This document shows positions 11,152 to 22,521 of a stretch of DNA of 64,000 bases, piece after piece. The position numbers and the translations under genes were made by a program. Below the pieces are notes generated by a model. The model had not been told where the DNA came from and did not search any database. It was given only the letters and a program-made list of their open reading frames with translations. Position 1 is the stretch's first letter, and each line of letters opens with the position of its first letter. Source of the DNA: Tipula vernalis (lineage: Eukaryota; Arthropoda; Insecta; Diptera; Tipulidae); the NCBI GenBank assembly GCA_958295665.1, contig OY282558.1, forward strand, positions 28,479,045 through 28,543,044, written 5' to 3'.

Positions 11152-13698
11152 ATGGAAGAGGTATCCGAAACCTCCCGCCTTAGGAAGATTCTTTCCAAAA
11201 GTACATCTAGTCCTAGTTTTTTGATAAAACCGGACGGATCTTGGACAGCTTCTAGTGGAGAATCTCTGGAGCTTCTCTTCGAGACACACTTCCCAGGGAG
11301 CTTTGAAGACCTGTTGGTGCGTAGCAATCATCAGGAATTACTGTCAGTAACCACAGAGGATATCGTAACCAGAAAACGGATCCTTTGGGCACTGAGGGGT
11401 TTTAAACCATTTAAATCGGCTGGTCCGGATCAAATTATACCAGCGGAACTTCAAAACAACTCAGTAATTATTCTTCCTTACCTGGAAGCTATATTCAAAG
11501 GGTGTTTGAAGCTGGGCTATATTCCTAGGTACTGGACGGAGGTCAATGTGGTGTTCATACCGAAAGCGGGGAAAAGCTCACATGTCTATCCTAAGGACCT
11601 AAGACCAATAACTCTATCATCCTTTCTTTTGAAAACCTTGGAAAGGCTGCTGGATGTATACATCAGAGATAAAATAGGTGCCAGGAAGTGGGCATCGTCT
11701 CAGCATGCGTACACAAAGGGTAGATCTGTGGACACGGCTCTGCACGCCTTGGTGTCTACGATTGAAAAATCGATTAATTCGAAGGAATTCTGTTTGGTGG
11801 CCTTCCTGGATATAGAAGGCGCCTTTAATAATGTGAAAGCGGAGGCAATCAAGGAGGGATTGTCATTTTTGGAGGTGGACGTTCCTCTGATAGGGTTAAT
11901 CAATTATATGCTGGGAAGCAGGATTGTTAGCTCGAAGTTGGGGGACTCCACCTTCAAGAGGCGAGTAACTAGGGGAACTCCGCAGGGGGGGGGGGGGGTT
12001 CTGTCCCCTCTTCTCTGGAACATAGTGGTAAACGGGTTACTACTTGAATTGGAGAGAGAGGGTATTGGAGTTATCGCGTACGCAGATGACGTAGCTTTAG
12101 CTGTTACCGGGAAATTCCTGGGCACGATTGTAGACGTAATGCAGAATGCGCTTACCATCGTTACGAAATGGGCTGGCAAATGTGGACTTGGTATTAACCC
12201 GTCCAAGACAGAGCTGGTACTCTTTACTAAGAAATACAAAATCCCGGTAGTTGTCCCTCCTACCTTAAATGGCACGAGACTTGCTTTTACTGATAGAGCT
12301 AGATATCTGGGCATTATCTTGGACAGTAAGCTTAGTTGGAAGCCCAACATGTTGGAGAGAATAAACAAAGCTACTATTGCTTTGTACTCCTGTAGGAACG
12401 CCATTGGTCATAGATGGGGTCTGAAGCCGGAGCTGGTACACTGGCTCTACACCGCCGTAGTGAGACCTGTACTCATGTACGGGGTGGGTGTTTGGTGGCC
12501 AGCTCTGGATAAGGTAATTTACAAAAGTAAGATTGAGAGAGTGCAAAGAACGGCCTGTATGCTTGTTAGCGGGGCATTGAGGTCGACACCGACAAGTGCC
12601 TTAGAGGTTATGTTGCACCTTCTTCCGGTCGACATTTTTGGCAAACAGATGGCGGCAAATACGGCTGTACGACTTGCAGCCGTCTCTCAGTGGAGGTGTC
12701 TTAGTAGAGGACACTCTACTATAGTCAGATCGTTGAAGGATGAGCTGGCGAATCTTGACTACATTAAACCTACTCTACGCTTCGAGAAGCGATTTCGGAC
12801 CTCCTTCCCTTCAAGGGAATCCTGGAGGGATAGACCGTTATTGGAAACCGAAGCGTTGCAATTCTTCACAGATGGCTCCAAGCTAGACGGCAAAGTAGGA
12901 GCTGGAGTATTCTGTGACAAATTAAATGTAAATATTTCTGTTCGTCTCCCTGATTACTGCAGCGTGTACCAAGCTGAAGTCGTAGCGATTGAGGAGGTCA
13001 TGACGTGGTTGAAGCATAATGTGTTATCCTCAGACGATATCACAATCTATGTGGACAGTCAAGCGGCGATCCGGTCGTTAGAATCGGTGTCTTTGGCGTC
13101 ACGGGTGGCGTTGAGTTGTCACTCATCTCTAAATGAGATGGGTGAGCATTTCAACATCCAGGTAGTCTGGGTCCCAGGTCACTCGGGCGTCATGGGGAAC
13201 TGCAGGGCAGATGAACTTGCTAGGCATGGTACGACTCTCCAGCTGCAACCGGAAAGGGCAAGTCTGGGGAGGCCTATCACAGCGCTGAGACAAGCACTTG
13301 GGAAGCAGGCGCTATCCTCAGCGGGGGAAAGGTGGTCTAACGCCCTCACCTGTAGAGTTGCAAGACAAGTTTGGCCAAAGCTGGACTTGGGGCGCACTAG
13401 GGCATTAATATCCTTACGAAGACGTGAATTAAGAACGGTCGTAGGAATTCTCACGGGACACTGCCTTTTTGGAGAACATGCAAGAAGGCTGGGTCTGGAG
13501 GCTAATGACTTCTGCAGAAGCTGCTTGGACGAAGAGGAGGAAGAGACGTTGGTCCACTTCCTTTGCTCGTGTCCAGCATTGGCTCTCAGAAGGCACAAAC
13601 ACTTAGGTAAGTTCAATATGGACTGCCTCTCGGATCTCGAAAACATTAAAGTGCGGGACGTCTTACGCTACATAAGTAGCTCGAAATGGTTCCAATAG
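11152..13698 (+). CDS. LINE ORF2 remainder: reverse transcriptase plus RNase H
   Basis: 848 codons without a break. Residues ~1-70 are the linker before the RT. RT motifs follow: RPITL (~151), FLDIEGAFNN with catalytic Asp ~220, GTPQG (~275), YADD (310-313). RNase H begins near 570 with FTDGS (Asp 574), Glu 609, VDSQ (Asp 635) and HSG...NCRADELAR (Asp 687), so the four acidic residues are all present. A Cys/His knuckle lies at 788-807 (CRSC...H...CSC). The protein would copy element RNA into DNA at a nicked target and degrade the RNA strand. Two oddities: the upstream endonuclease is absent, and the RT motif usually read as PQGGVLSP carries two extra glycines from a run of 14 G, likely to harm activity. 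The ATG at 11152 is the insertion junction, not a proven start. Composition is markedly less AT-rich than its surroundings. Confidence 0.95.
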   Translation: MEEVSETSRLRKILSKSTSSPSFLIKPDGSWTASSGESLELLFETHFPGSFEDLLVRSNHQELLSVTTEDIVTRKRILWALRGFKPFKSAGPDQIIPAELQNNSVIILPYLEAIFKGCLKLGYIPRYWTEVNVVFIPKAGKSSHVYPKDLRPITLSSFLLKTLERLLDVYIRDKIGARKWASSQHAYTKGRSVDTALHALVSTIEKSINSKEFCLVAFLDIEGAFNNVKAEAIKEGLSFLEVDVPLIGLINYMLGSRIVSSKLGDSTFKRRVTRGTPQGGGGVLSPLLWNIVVNGLLLELEREGIGVIAYADDVALAVTGKFLGTIVDVMQNALTIVTKWAGKCGLGINPSKTELVLFTKKYKIPVVVPPTLNGTRLAFTDRARYLGIILDSKLSWKPNMLERINKATIALYSCRNAIGHRWGLKPELVHWLYTAVVRPVLMYGVGVWWPALDKVIYKSKIERVQRTACMLVSGALRSTPTSALEVMLHLLPVDIFGKQMAANTAVRLAAVSQWRCLSRGHSTIVRSLKDELANLDYIKPTLRFEKRFRTSFPSRESWRDRPLLETEALQFFTDGSKLDGKVGAGVFCDKLNVNISVRLPDYCSVYQAEVVAIEEVMTWLKHNVLSSDDITIYVDSQAAIRSLESVSLASRVALSCHSSLNEMGEHFNIQVVWVPGHSGVMGNCRADELARHGTTLQLQPERASLGRPITALRQALGKQALSSAGERWSNALTCRVARQVWPKLDLGRTRALISLRRRELRTVVGILTGHCLFGEHARRLGLEANDFCRSCLDEEEEETLVHFLCSCPALALRRHKHLGKFNMDCLSDLENIKVRDVLRYISSSKWFQ

Positions 13699-13791
13699 GG
13701 GTAAAAGGGGATACATCCTGTGGTATCACAATGGACCGTCACCGGTCTAAGTGTGCGTAAGCAGCCACTCCAACCTAACCTAACCTAACCT
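11152..13791 (+). mobile_element. 5'-truncated non-LTR retrotransposon (LINE)
   Basis: The element is bounded by 12-bp direct repeats. It consists of the 3' part of a LINE second reading frame, a ~75-base 3' UTR and a tail of four CCTAA units. The endonuclease domain expected before the reverse transcriptase is missing, which indicates 5' truncation during insertion. The junction falls exactly at an ATG, so the frame only looks complete. An RT followed by RNase H and a C-terminal Cys/His knuckle is typical of the LOA and I groups of insect LINEs. The clade assignment is inference. The single open frame suggests a fairly recent insertion. Confidence 0.93.
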
Positions 13792-13793
13792 AA
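13772..13793 (+). repeat. (CCTAA)4 telomere-like tail of the LINE
   Basis: Four tandem CCTAA units (TTAGG on the other strand) form the 3' terminus in place of poly(A). The last AA overlaps the start of the target duplication, so one or two bases are ambiguous. TTAGG is the common insect telomere repeat. Confidence 0.9.
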
Positions 13794-13803
13794 ATCCAGT
13801 TTT
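13792..13803. repeat. target-site duplication, right copy
   Basis: The second copy of AAATCCAGTTTT, directly after the CCTAA tail. Flanking bases differ (A on the left copy, G here), so the repeat is 12 bases long. Confidence 0.93.
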
Positions 13804-14099
13804 GAAATTAGAATGGAACCTTCCTTTTCCATAATTTCTTTATTTGTTTATGCATGGATAGTTACTTTACTTTCAATTTGGGTATTGTGGCTCTTTTCTA
13901 AGTGGATGATCAATTTTTTTTTGGAGATGGACACAGTGAGTTTAAAATAATTTTTCATTAAATCATAATAACGGAAAGGAATCCATAATACATTAAAACT
14001 AAAATAGTATAAATCAATAATTAATATATTTTTATTAGTACTAGGCATAAATATTTTTTTTTAATTAAAATAAATTTTATTTATTTATTTTATGTAATT

Positions 14100-15300
14100 A
14101 TAATCTAGTCTCCTGGACTAATGAGCAATTTGTTTCTGACTTAATTTACTAACTTAAATTAATTTATGGCTTCTTCCCATTGGCGTTCCATAGTGTATGG
14201 TAAGTTGAAGTAAACCACAACTTTTTAGTGGATTTTAAATCAGCACAATGCTGTTTAAACTAACAATTGCACCAACTCAAAAGGTTTGGTTCTTGACTTT
14301 AAGGCCCCTGTAGAAGTCATTGTTCCTGATATACAAAGGTGTTCCTTAATACCATATTCTGAAATCTTTGGATAATATTTACGTTGCTCTGTTTGGTACA
14401 ACGCCAAAACTGAACAACATACCATAAGTCCAAATCGGTTTCAATATTTGCTAATAAAGTAGAAGCGTGTTGTATGTTTATAATGAAGAGTTCCTTCCCA
14501 TCAGCCAATACATATTTCTTTATTTAAATCTTAGTTCTTCACTTTTCTTCTTGACGTGTGCTTTTCATCGTAATTTAGCATCCAAGGATATGCCGAGACA
14601 CTTAGCTGTTCGCATACGGTACTATTTTTCGATTTATGGTAATCGGAATATGTTCGAATCGTCTGTTTGTGAAGTTGATGTTAACTGATTTAGTATATCA
14701 TTTAGTTTTATTCGCCATCTATTTTCCACTTATATAGTATATTTGTGTTATACGAGTAGCTGATTGTAACTTCTGTGTTGACTCTTCGTTACATTTCCAA
14801 TAGATTAGATTACTGTGTCATCTGCAAAAGTCACCACTGTGTTATTTTCTAATGCAGGAAGATCATAAGTGCACAGTATAAAACCGGTCGTAATACACTG
14901 CCCTGTGGAACTCCTGCGTGGATTTCTTTTAATTCAGAAAAGGTATCATCTAACTTAATCCTGAAGAATCTATCTTTTAAGTAAGATTCCAGTATTTTAG
15001 CAAATTATTTTGGTAGAAGATTTTTTAACTTGTAGTTAAGCCCTTCATGTCACGTTCTATCGAAGGCTAGTGCTTTCTCAATTATACTGGTTATTCTATG
15101 TACTTGATCAATTGGTGAGTGTTGGCTACGAAAATCGGACTGATGATTTGGGAGCAAGTTTTTACTCTCGATTATCGGATTTAATCTTTTTACCAGTAGC
15201 TTTGCCTATAAGACGAGGTTATGTGTGGTGGTTTCCCAGGTTTTGAGATCATAAGTACTTCTGTAATTTTTCACAAGCTTGGTACATATTTTATTCTAAA
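14100..15300 (-). pseudogene. decayed Jockey-like LINE reverse transcriptase
   Basis: Reading the minus strand from 15300 down, frames broken by stops and shifts give GVPQGSVL (about 14880-14925), VTFADDT (about 14815-14830), and then a 63-codon open piece at 14317-14508 ending QSNVNIIQRFQNMVLRNTF. A C-terminal block reading YTMERQWEEAIN lies near 14160-14210. The order RT motif B, FADD catalytic motif, then the conserved IIQRFQ-V-LR tail is that of Jockey-group LINEs. Nothing upstream (endonuclease, first RT motifs) is readable, and the frame is interrupted many times, so it is inactive. It lies about 300 bases downstream of the intact LINE and on the other strand, hence a separate, older insertion. 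Confidence 0.72.
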
Positions 15301-15432
15301 TGCTACATTTATAAGATTTTGCAGCTCCACTAGAGCTTTCCTTTTTTAGACAAAAATTGAGTTTAATGACAAGTTTTCTAATTTTTCCAACAAATTTTTA
15401 AGTTTCATTGCAGTTTTCTTTATGGAAAATAC

Positions 15433-15960
15433 TATGCATTTCATTTTCAGCTACACAACACTCAAAAAGAGCTAAATATCGTCAACATTTTATAATAACA
15501 ATCGAATGATTGTCATCAAATTTTGGGAACATGTAGGCAAAGGCCTAAAAAACAAAAGTTATATAGTGTTGATGTGCGATTTTTCCCTGAGGATGGATGC
15601 AACCCCTTCTGGAGGGAACAAATTGTGATATTCCAAATTACCCCAGAAATCTATAGAGCAATGAATTCTAAGCCAAAAATGTTACTAATGTTTTATCTAA
15701 AAGTCAATACTTTTCAAATTATTCGCGATTAAAAATGTGGGTTTTTCATCAAAAAATGCACACTTTTGAACGATTTTTCAAGAATAACTCGAAAACCTTA
15801 CAATTTTTCGAAAAATATTTAAAAATTCAGTTTACGTTTATTCTCAAACTTCAACAGTCTAATTTAAGTAAATATTATTTTACCAAAGTACCACACCACA
15901 ATAAAATAAAACTTAATTTATTTTCATAACAAAATTCATCAACATACTCACGTTTTCAAG
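15433..15960 (+). other. unassigned block with coding-like segments
   Basis: Plus-strand frames at 15523-15732 (69 codons, RPKKQKLYSVDVRFFPEDGC...FWREQIVIFQITPEIYRAM) and 15735-15929 are adjacent. The first has a composition less biased than chance frames nearby. I cannot assign a family. The repeated CGAAAA/AATTTTTCG motifs in the second half suggest an uncharacterised repeat rather than a host gene. Confidence 0.25.
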
Positions 15961-18144
15961 CACTGACGAGTTCCTTTTCTCTAATAGCAATAAAAACTTA
16001 AAAATGAAATAATGTTTTTTTTAGTTTCAATTTATTTATTTTAGAAATAAATTATATTTTAATAAAAAATTTCGGTTTATTTATTAATTAATTAATTCAT
16101 CACTTGGGTAAATTTATATATAGGTTCATATTTAAAGAATCTATAAAACTATACCTACGTTAACTTAGGCTATTGAGCGAGTGAAATTGTTTAAATATAA
16201 AAAAAAATTAATAAAAAATATATTTCAACTTCATTTATTTTGTTATCATAAATTATTATCTATATAAAATAAATTATTTAAAAGAATGATTAGCAAACGA
16301 TTTAATTATTTTCAATAAAAATAAAATAAAATTTAAATCACAATCAAGTATAAAAATATTTATATTATTGTTAAAATTATTTTTTTTAGATTTTTTAGTA
16401 TTTTTTTTTATACTTTTCTATTAAATTAAGAGTCAATAATAGTTATATAATAATTGTTATTTAATTTATATAATATTAACTTAATAATTATTAAATATAA
16501 TATGTAGGTATACAATAAAATTAATTAATTTATTTATATATATATATAATGAATAATATAAGTAATCTGGAACTTTCTTTTTATTTATTGCTACATTAAG
16601 TTATTTCTTTATTTTGCGGTAGACTAGAATCTATTCTAAGCACGGCTTAATATTTAAAAACTTATTCAAAAAAATAAATTAGCAATTTTTGTTGTAATAT
16701 TAAATTGTGAGAAAAATAGTTAATTAAAATTACTCATTCATAAAAATGATTAACGCATTTACTGTAAGGGATAGTAGATAGAGAAACATAAAACAAATGT
16801 TCGGTTCTCACACTTTCAACACATATTACGAGTATAAGACACATATACATTTAAGTTATGTATTTAAGTATACATAGTAAGACGAATGTGTGATACAAAA
16901 GAATGATGATTTTTATATGCCTTAAGAAAACCGCAACTTTCTTTTGAAAACTCCGTACAAAAACTGTTTGAATTTGTCATCCAACAACAATAACAATTTG
17001 TTAGTGATATTGTTAGTTAAATCAAATTAATTTTATTTTATTCGTCAAATACTTACTTATTTGAATTATTTTATTTCATTCATGGAAAAATTTGTGTATT
17101 GCTTATTTTGATGACATGATCCGTGAAATTGTTAACCTATGGTTTCTGCATATTTTACATGAGGAGAAAATCCCTCAAAATATAATCATACTAAAACTAT
17201 AGTCGATAAATACGGATTAAAATTTAGTTGTTTTTCTTAAAGCTTGACTTAGCTCAGCTTCTAAAGATGTTCGGTTTGTCAGAATAATTATCATGTATGA
17301 CAATCGGTCCCGGGTGTAGTGTAAGCTTGATGTATTCCTACTTTTCAAGATGAATGGGAGAGAACTACTTCGAAAGCGAATCCACAGTATAATAATTAAA
17401 TTTAGAAAATAAATTACATAAGACATCTAAGAAATTATCAAAAACACAAATCTTTCATTCTATTTTGTTTTCTTAGGTTATATTCCTCAACTCTAATTCT
17501 TCTCAACTCTCGATTTATTCTCTCTGAATAAATAAAGCAATACACACCTATACTTTTGTTTGAAGAAGCTATCCTTATAATTGTTTGCCGTGTTCCTGCT
17601 CTGGTGGCAGGACAGTAAGAGTAAATACTTCACTTTTCGACAGTTATATCGATAAGTATCAAACTTAAAGGCGGACAAAGGCCTTTCGGTTTTAATCCCT
17701 TAATAAATATTTAAACAAAATAAAATAAACTGGTTTCTTGAAGCAGTGTAATAAATAACATTATAACCAATATAAAAAAAATATATTTTTTTATATTTTA
17801 TTTAAATTAAAATGCAATAAAAAATATTTTTTTTTGTTTTTATGATTACAATTATATTGTTACTATTTAAAAAATGCAATCATTTTTAACTTTTTATTGT
17901 TAAACATGCAAATGAATCATTTTTTATGGTTAATTTTAATTTACTTTGTTGTAAGTAGAAACGAAAGAAAAACCCAAATTCAAGTTAATTTATAGTGGTT
18001 ATTTAAAAAAATTCAGAACAAGTTGATATTGAACCTATCATGAATACTGGCTAGTTGGTTGCATATCTCACATTTTAATATTTCATTTAAACAAAAATAT
18101 GTTTTTTTAAAAAAGAAATTTATAACATTATGTAAATAAAATTT
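15961..18144. other. very AT-rich intergenic DNA
   Basis: Long A/T homopolymer-like stretches at 16000-16560 and 17690-17960. Frames at 17217-17426 and 17493-17678 (minus) have no recognisable motif. Nothing supportable seen. Confidence 0.5.
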
Positions 18145-18155
18145 CTATATATATA

Positions 18156-18214
<59 letters not shown>
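18145..18214. repeat. (TA)n microsatellite
   Basis: About 55 bases of uninterrupted TA after a short imperfect lead-in, ending in GCGTGTGTG. Confidence 0.93.
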
Positions 18215-18217
<3 letters not shown>

Positions 18218-19295
18218 TGTGTGAATTAAATAAATTTCAATTATTTATGTTTAGAAAAATGTTAAGCAATTTCATTGACAAATAAATAATAATACAATAA
18301 ATTGTGCTTTTATAATACCTTAGCTTAGACTAACATATTACAAGAATTTTCACGTAGAACAAAAACAGCGAGGGAACTGAAAAGCTGTTTAAAGACCGTT
18401 TATAATTATAATAAATAGGAGTTTATATTTACTACGGACGATTAAAGCCACTGTAGCTCTAGACTGGGTAAAAACACTTATTGAGAAACGGTAAATGTTA
18501 AATAATCCTTTCTCAGAAGGAGTAAAAACGAAATAAAAAACGGTAAATGTTTCATGTTTAGTATTTATAAGAACGATAAATGAATTAATATAAATTAATT
18601 AGGTTAAAGCCGCCATTTCCGTTTCAAAATTCGTTTTTGGATAATAAATAAAACACATTATTAAACCATTTAAAATAAAGTAAAAATATAAATAATTTTC
18701 ATCCAAAAACTATTCATCGATTCCCATTCAATATCTTTTTACCGAGTAAATAAATATTCAAATTCGATTAGATCGAGAATTAATCCAGCCTGTATAATAA
18801 ATAATACTCGTATTTTTTTGTTCTACATAATCAGTCTTAGTATTATGTTAGGCTATAGTTATATGTATCTATGTAGTTGTATGGAGATTATTGGCTCTCA
18901 TTTGTAATCTATTTTGTTCAAACGTGTAAACAACGGCCATATAATTACTATTAATTAAAAAAATTATTTATATATTTGACGATTATCACCGGTGTAATTG
19001 CTTTTACTGGAATAGTGCCTTGTTCTGAAAGTAAATAATTGTTTTAATTTAATTTAGTTTTTTACTTATTTGAGTTAAGCAAATTAATGGATAACATTTA
19101 CTTGTGTTAATTGTGTAAAATAACAATAAATTATGGCAGAATAAATATAGTATAAAAGAAAAAATCTGTAATCGTAATCACATTACAGTTCTTAACTCTG
19201 CGTTGTTAAAGTCTGGGTAAATTTGCGAATTACGATGAAAATTTAAAAAGAAAATGGAACCAGATAAACATTTTATAGGCAAATATACACATCTA
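18215..19295. other. AT-rich intergenic DNA, no gene seen
   Basis: No long open frame, motif or clear palindrome found on either strand. Confidence 0.5.
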
Positions 19296-19585
<290 letters not shown>

Positions 19586-19588
<3 letters not shown>

Positions 19589-20126
19589 TGGTGAAAAATA
19601 CGTGAAATCACAAATTCACTATATGGAGCCATAAATCATGTTTTAATTTTATGGTTTTTATGTCTTGAATGTGTAGCCTTGATTAAAATAAAAATTTTGA
19701 AATACTTTGTTTTTTTTGTTGTTGTTGTTGTTGAAGATACAGGGTGTCAAATTTTGAGAAAAATGATTATCATGATGTTGTATTTATGGCAATAAAAAGA
19801 AAACTAATTATCCGATAATTTTTGGGCTTATTTTAAAGGTAAGTTAATAGTGATTAATAAAAAAATATCAAAATAGTATTTTGTTTAATTTCTTCTTCTT
19901 TAAATTTCCCGCCAAAATGTTCTTTTTCAATTTTCTCAAAAAGACATTTTTTTTTATTTTTATTTTAAAGAATTCGACAATTAATATTTTACAATATATC
20001 AAAAAACTGGAACTCCGTTATTTTTTGTATTCTTGCAAAATACGTTTTAGTAAGAGCATTATTTCATTTTTATATGGAAAAACTATATTTGAATAGATAT
20101 TTCTCAGTGTTTTGGAATTGTTTACA
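19586..20126. repeat. terminal inverted repeat, left arm
   Basis: About 541 bases, matched by 21618-22164. Open frames inside both arms (at 19881 plus and 21647 minus, MFNFFFFKFPAKM...) are the same AT-rich sequence on opposite strands and are unlikely to be protein. Confidence 0.92.
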
Positions 20127-20587
20127 GAAAAGATAGTTTAGTTAATTTTTTTGTTTTGTTTATTATTAAATATATAATTTTGTGATGCATTTAAATTTGA
20201 GTCACCGAATTAGAAGGTGCCACCCCCTGGTTTATATCGTTTAAAAATTAGTTAGTCATGGTACCATAAATCCCTTTTATTTCTTAGGTTATTTTATTAA
20301 AGACTAAATAAAATGTGGTTTTTCCCTTTTTTATTGGGGGGTTGATTTTTTTTTTACTTGACAGGCGTACCTGTTAAACGATGAGTACTTCTTTTGAAAA
20401 CAAAAAAAGAGAATATTGTTGATATAAATAACAGTTAAAATTTAACTTTTTGATTAGTTGACATTGTGATTTGTAAACAACATTTACCTAAAGAGCAAAA
20501 TTTTTTAAAATTTGAAAAAACAGTGTGTTAAAGTGAGTGTAAGTTAAAGTGAGTGATAAATAAGTACTAGTGCATTAAATTTGATAA

Positions 20588-21442
20588 TGGATACATTTTC
20601 ATTTCCAAAGTGTTGTAAACCATATCGCGACTATACCGTGGGTTTCTACCGACAGATGCAATTTGGAAACTTTCTCACAACCGTTAGATGTATTTCTGGA
20701 TTATTTCATAAATAAGATGAAGAATCTGTTGCCTCATTGCTTCATTTCACTAGAGCAGTCCAGCTTCTTAAAAAATAAAAAACTGGCGCTGAAGCCTACG
20801 GAGGTGATAGTTTTATGTGATTTTGCAGAAAATTATGCATTTATAATGCAAAATGCCGCACAAGGATTTCATTGGAATAATAAACAAGCGACTATTCATC
20901 CATTTTTAATTTACCAAAATTTAGAAGGCAAATTACATCACCACACGTTCGTTATAATATCGGATTGTTTTCACCACGAGACTGTAGCGGTTCACTTATT
21001 CATTGAAAAATTGATGCACTTCTTGAAAACTAAAATATCCAGTTTATCTAAAATTTATTATATTACCAATGGTGCAGTCACGCATTATAAAAATAAGAAA
21101 AATTTTAAGAACATCCTAAAATACAAAGACGATTTTAGAGTTGACTGTGAATGGCATTTTCATGCAACAGCTCATGGAAAAGGTTCATGTGATGGAGTAG
21201 GGGGTACCATCAAAAGAATGGCATCCAGAGCTAGTCTCACAATGGAATACGGCAGTACAATAACCAATGCAGATGAATTATTTAAATGGGCTAAAACGTT
21301 GAAGACAGATATCAATTTTGGATTTTGTTCAGACGGAGAACATAAATCCAAGCAAATCAAACTTGCAACTAGGTTTGAAAATTTAAAAACAGTAAAAGGA
21401 ACTCACGGTTTTCTCGCAGTCCAACAGAAGATGGCTTTTTGA
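20588..21442 (+). pseudogene. transposase-like protein, 5'-incomplete
   Basis: The frame is open from 20588 (after stops at 20582 and 20585) to the TGA at 21440-21442. The first ATG in frame is at 20717. Readable landmarks in order are PWVSTDRCNLETF, then VIVLCDFAENYAF, FHWNNKQATIHPF, VIISDCFHHETVAVHLF, THYKNKKNF and ECWHF-type EWHFHATAHGKGSCDGVGG. I recognise this combination from a widespread group of arthropod transposon proteins with an RNase H-like (DDE-type) look, but cannot give a superfamily. The beginning reads like the middle of a protein, so the N-terminal part is missing or lies in another exon. Another frame with ATG at 20587 (MDTFSFPKCCKPYRDY) overlaps it for 42 codons, so a shift or splice is possible. 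Position inside two inverted repeats supports a transposase role. Activity is doubtful. Confidence 0.65.
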
Positions 21443-21617
21443 ATTGTAAAAAATATTCGAATTCTGACGATTATCTTAAATTTAAATTGTGATTTTTAAT
21501 TTGAATAACATCTAATTTTAAACAATAAAGTAAAATTATCTTTGGGGCTAAAATTTTAAATATATGTAATGAAATTTGAATAATAAATACTAATAATTTA
21601 ACTGAACTGTTGTTTTT

Positions 21618-22161
21618 GTAAACAATTCCAAAACACTGAGAAATATCTATTCAAATATAGTTTTTCCATATAAAAATGAAATACTGCTCTTACTAAAACG
21701 TATTTTGCAAGAATACAAAAAATAACGGAGTTCCAGTTTTTTGATATGTTGTAAAATATTAATTGTCGAATTCTTTAAAATAAAAAAAAAAAAAAAAAAA
21801 AATGTGTTTTTGAGAAAATTGAAAAAGAACATTTTGGCGGGAAATTTAAAGAAGAAGAAATTAAACAAAATACTATTTTTATATTTTTTTATTAATCACT
21901 ATTAACTTACCTTTAAAACAAGCCCAAAATTATAATTATCGGATAATTAGTTTTCTTTTTATTGCCATAAATACAACATCATGATTATCATTTTTCTCAA
22001 AATTTGACACCCTGTATCTTCAACAACAACAACAAAAAAAACAAAGTATTTCAAAATTTTTGTTTTAATCAAGGCTACACATTCAAGACATAAAAACCAT
22101 AAAATTAAAACATGACTTATGGCTCCATATAGTGAATTTGTGATTTCACGTATTTTTCACC

Positions 22162-22164
<3 letters not shown>
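21618..22164. repeat. terminal inverted repeat, right arm
   Basis: Inverted copy of 19586-20126, about 547 bases. It includes a run of about 22 A where the left arm has an interrupted T-rich stretch. Confidence 0.92.
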
Positions 22165-22166
<2 letters not shown>

Positions 22167-22259
<93 letters not shown>

Positions 22260-22267
22260 ATTATGTG

Positions 22268-22362
<95 letters not shown>
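22167..22362. repeat. (TA)n microsatellite flanking a DNA transposon (right)
   Basis: About 195 bases of TA with one interruption (TTATATAATTATGTGTCTG near 22252-22270). It begins at the outer end of the right inverted repeat. Confidence 0.95.
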
Positions 22363-22364
<2 letters not shown>

Positions 22365-22379
22365 TATATACATAGTTAA

Positions 22380-22521
22380 ATACTTTTCTTAAAAAATTAT
22401 AAATCAAACTACAAAAAACTGTATTTAAATTATCAATTTATAAGGAAAGTTCTCAATAAAGGAAATTGATAAATTAAATACAGTTTTTTGTAGTTTGATT
22501 TATGGTGTTTTAAGAAAAGTA
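22380..22521. repeat. hairpin-forming inverted repeat, ~60-bp arms
   Basis: The left arm 22380-22440 contains AAATCAAACTACAAAAAACT. The right arm 22462-22521 contains its complement, AGTTTTTTGTAGTTTGATTT. Outer ends are ATACTTTTCTTAA / TTAAGAAAAGTAT and the loop is about 20 bases. It is a small foldback element or the remnant of one, adjacent to the TA tract. Confidence 0.88.

Larger units (their letters stand above)
19586..22164 (+). mobile_element. DNA transposon with ~540-bp terminal inverted repeats
   Basis: The left arm (19586-20126) and right arm (21618-22164) are near-identical in inverted orientation. The outer ends are ATGGTGAAAAATACGTG, the middle contains AGGGTGTCAAATTTTGAG, and the inner ends are TTTTGGAATTGTTTACA. 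Small differences are confined to homopolymer lengths and scattered bases, including a longer A run in the right arm. Between the arms lies one transposase-like frame. Both outer ends pass directly into (TA)n, so the element either targets TA arrays or carries them as its termini; a target-site duplication cannot be seen for that reason. The superfamily is not assigned. Confidence 0.9.

Noticed and set aside
13179..13646. 155-codon minus-strand frame, and other antisense frames at 11.7-12.5 kb
   Set aside because: Shadows of the LINE coding frame with no protein motif of their own.
13772..13793. Genuine interstitial telomere
   Set aside because: Only four units, lying exactly at the LINE 3' end before the target duplication, so part of the element.
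19881..20096. Small Phe-rich protein encoded in both arms of the 19.6-22.2 kb transposon
   Set aside because: The same AT-rich inverted-repeat sequence read on opposite strands, with homopolymer-derived residues.
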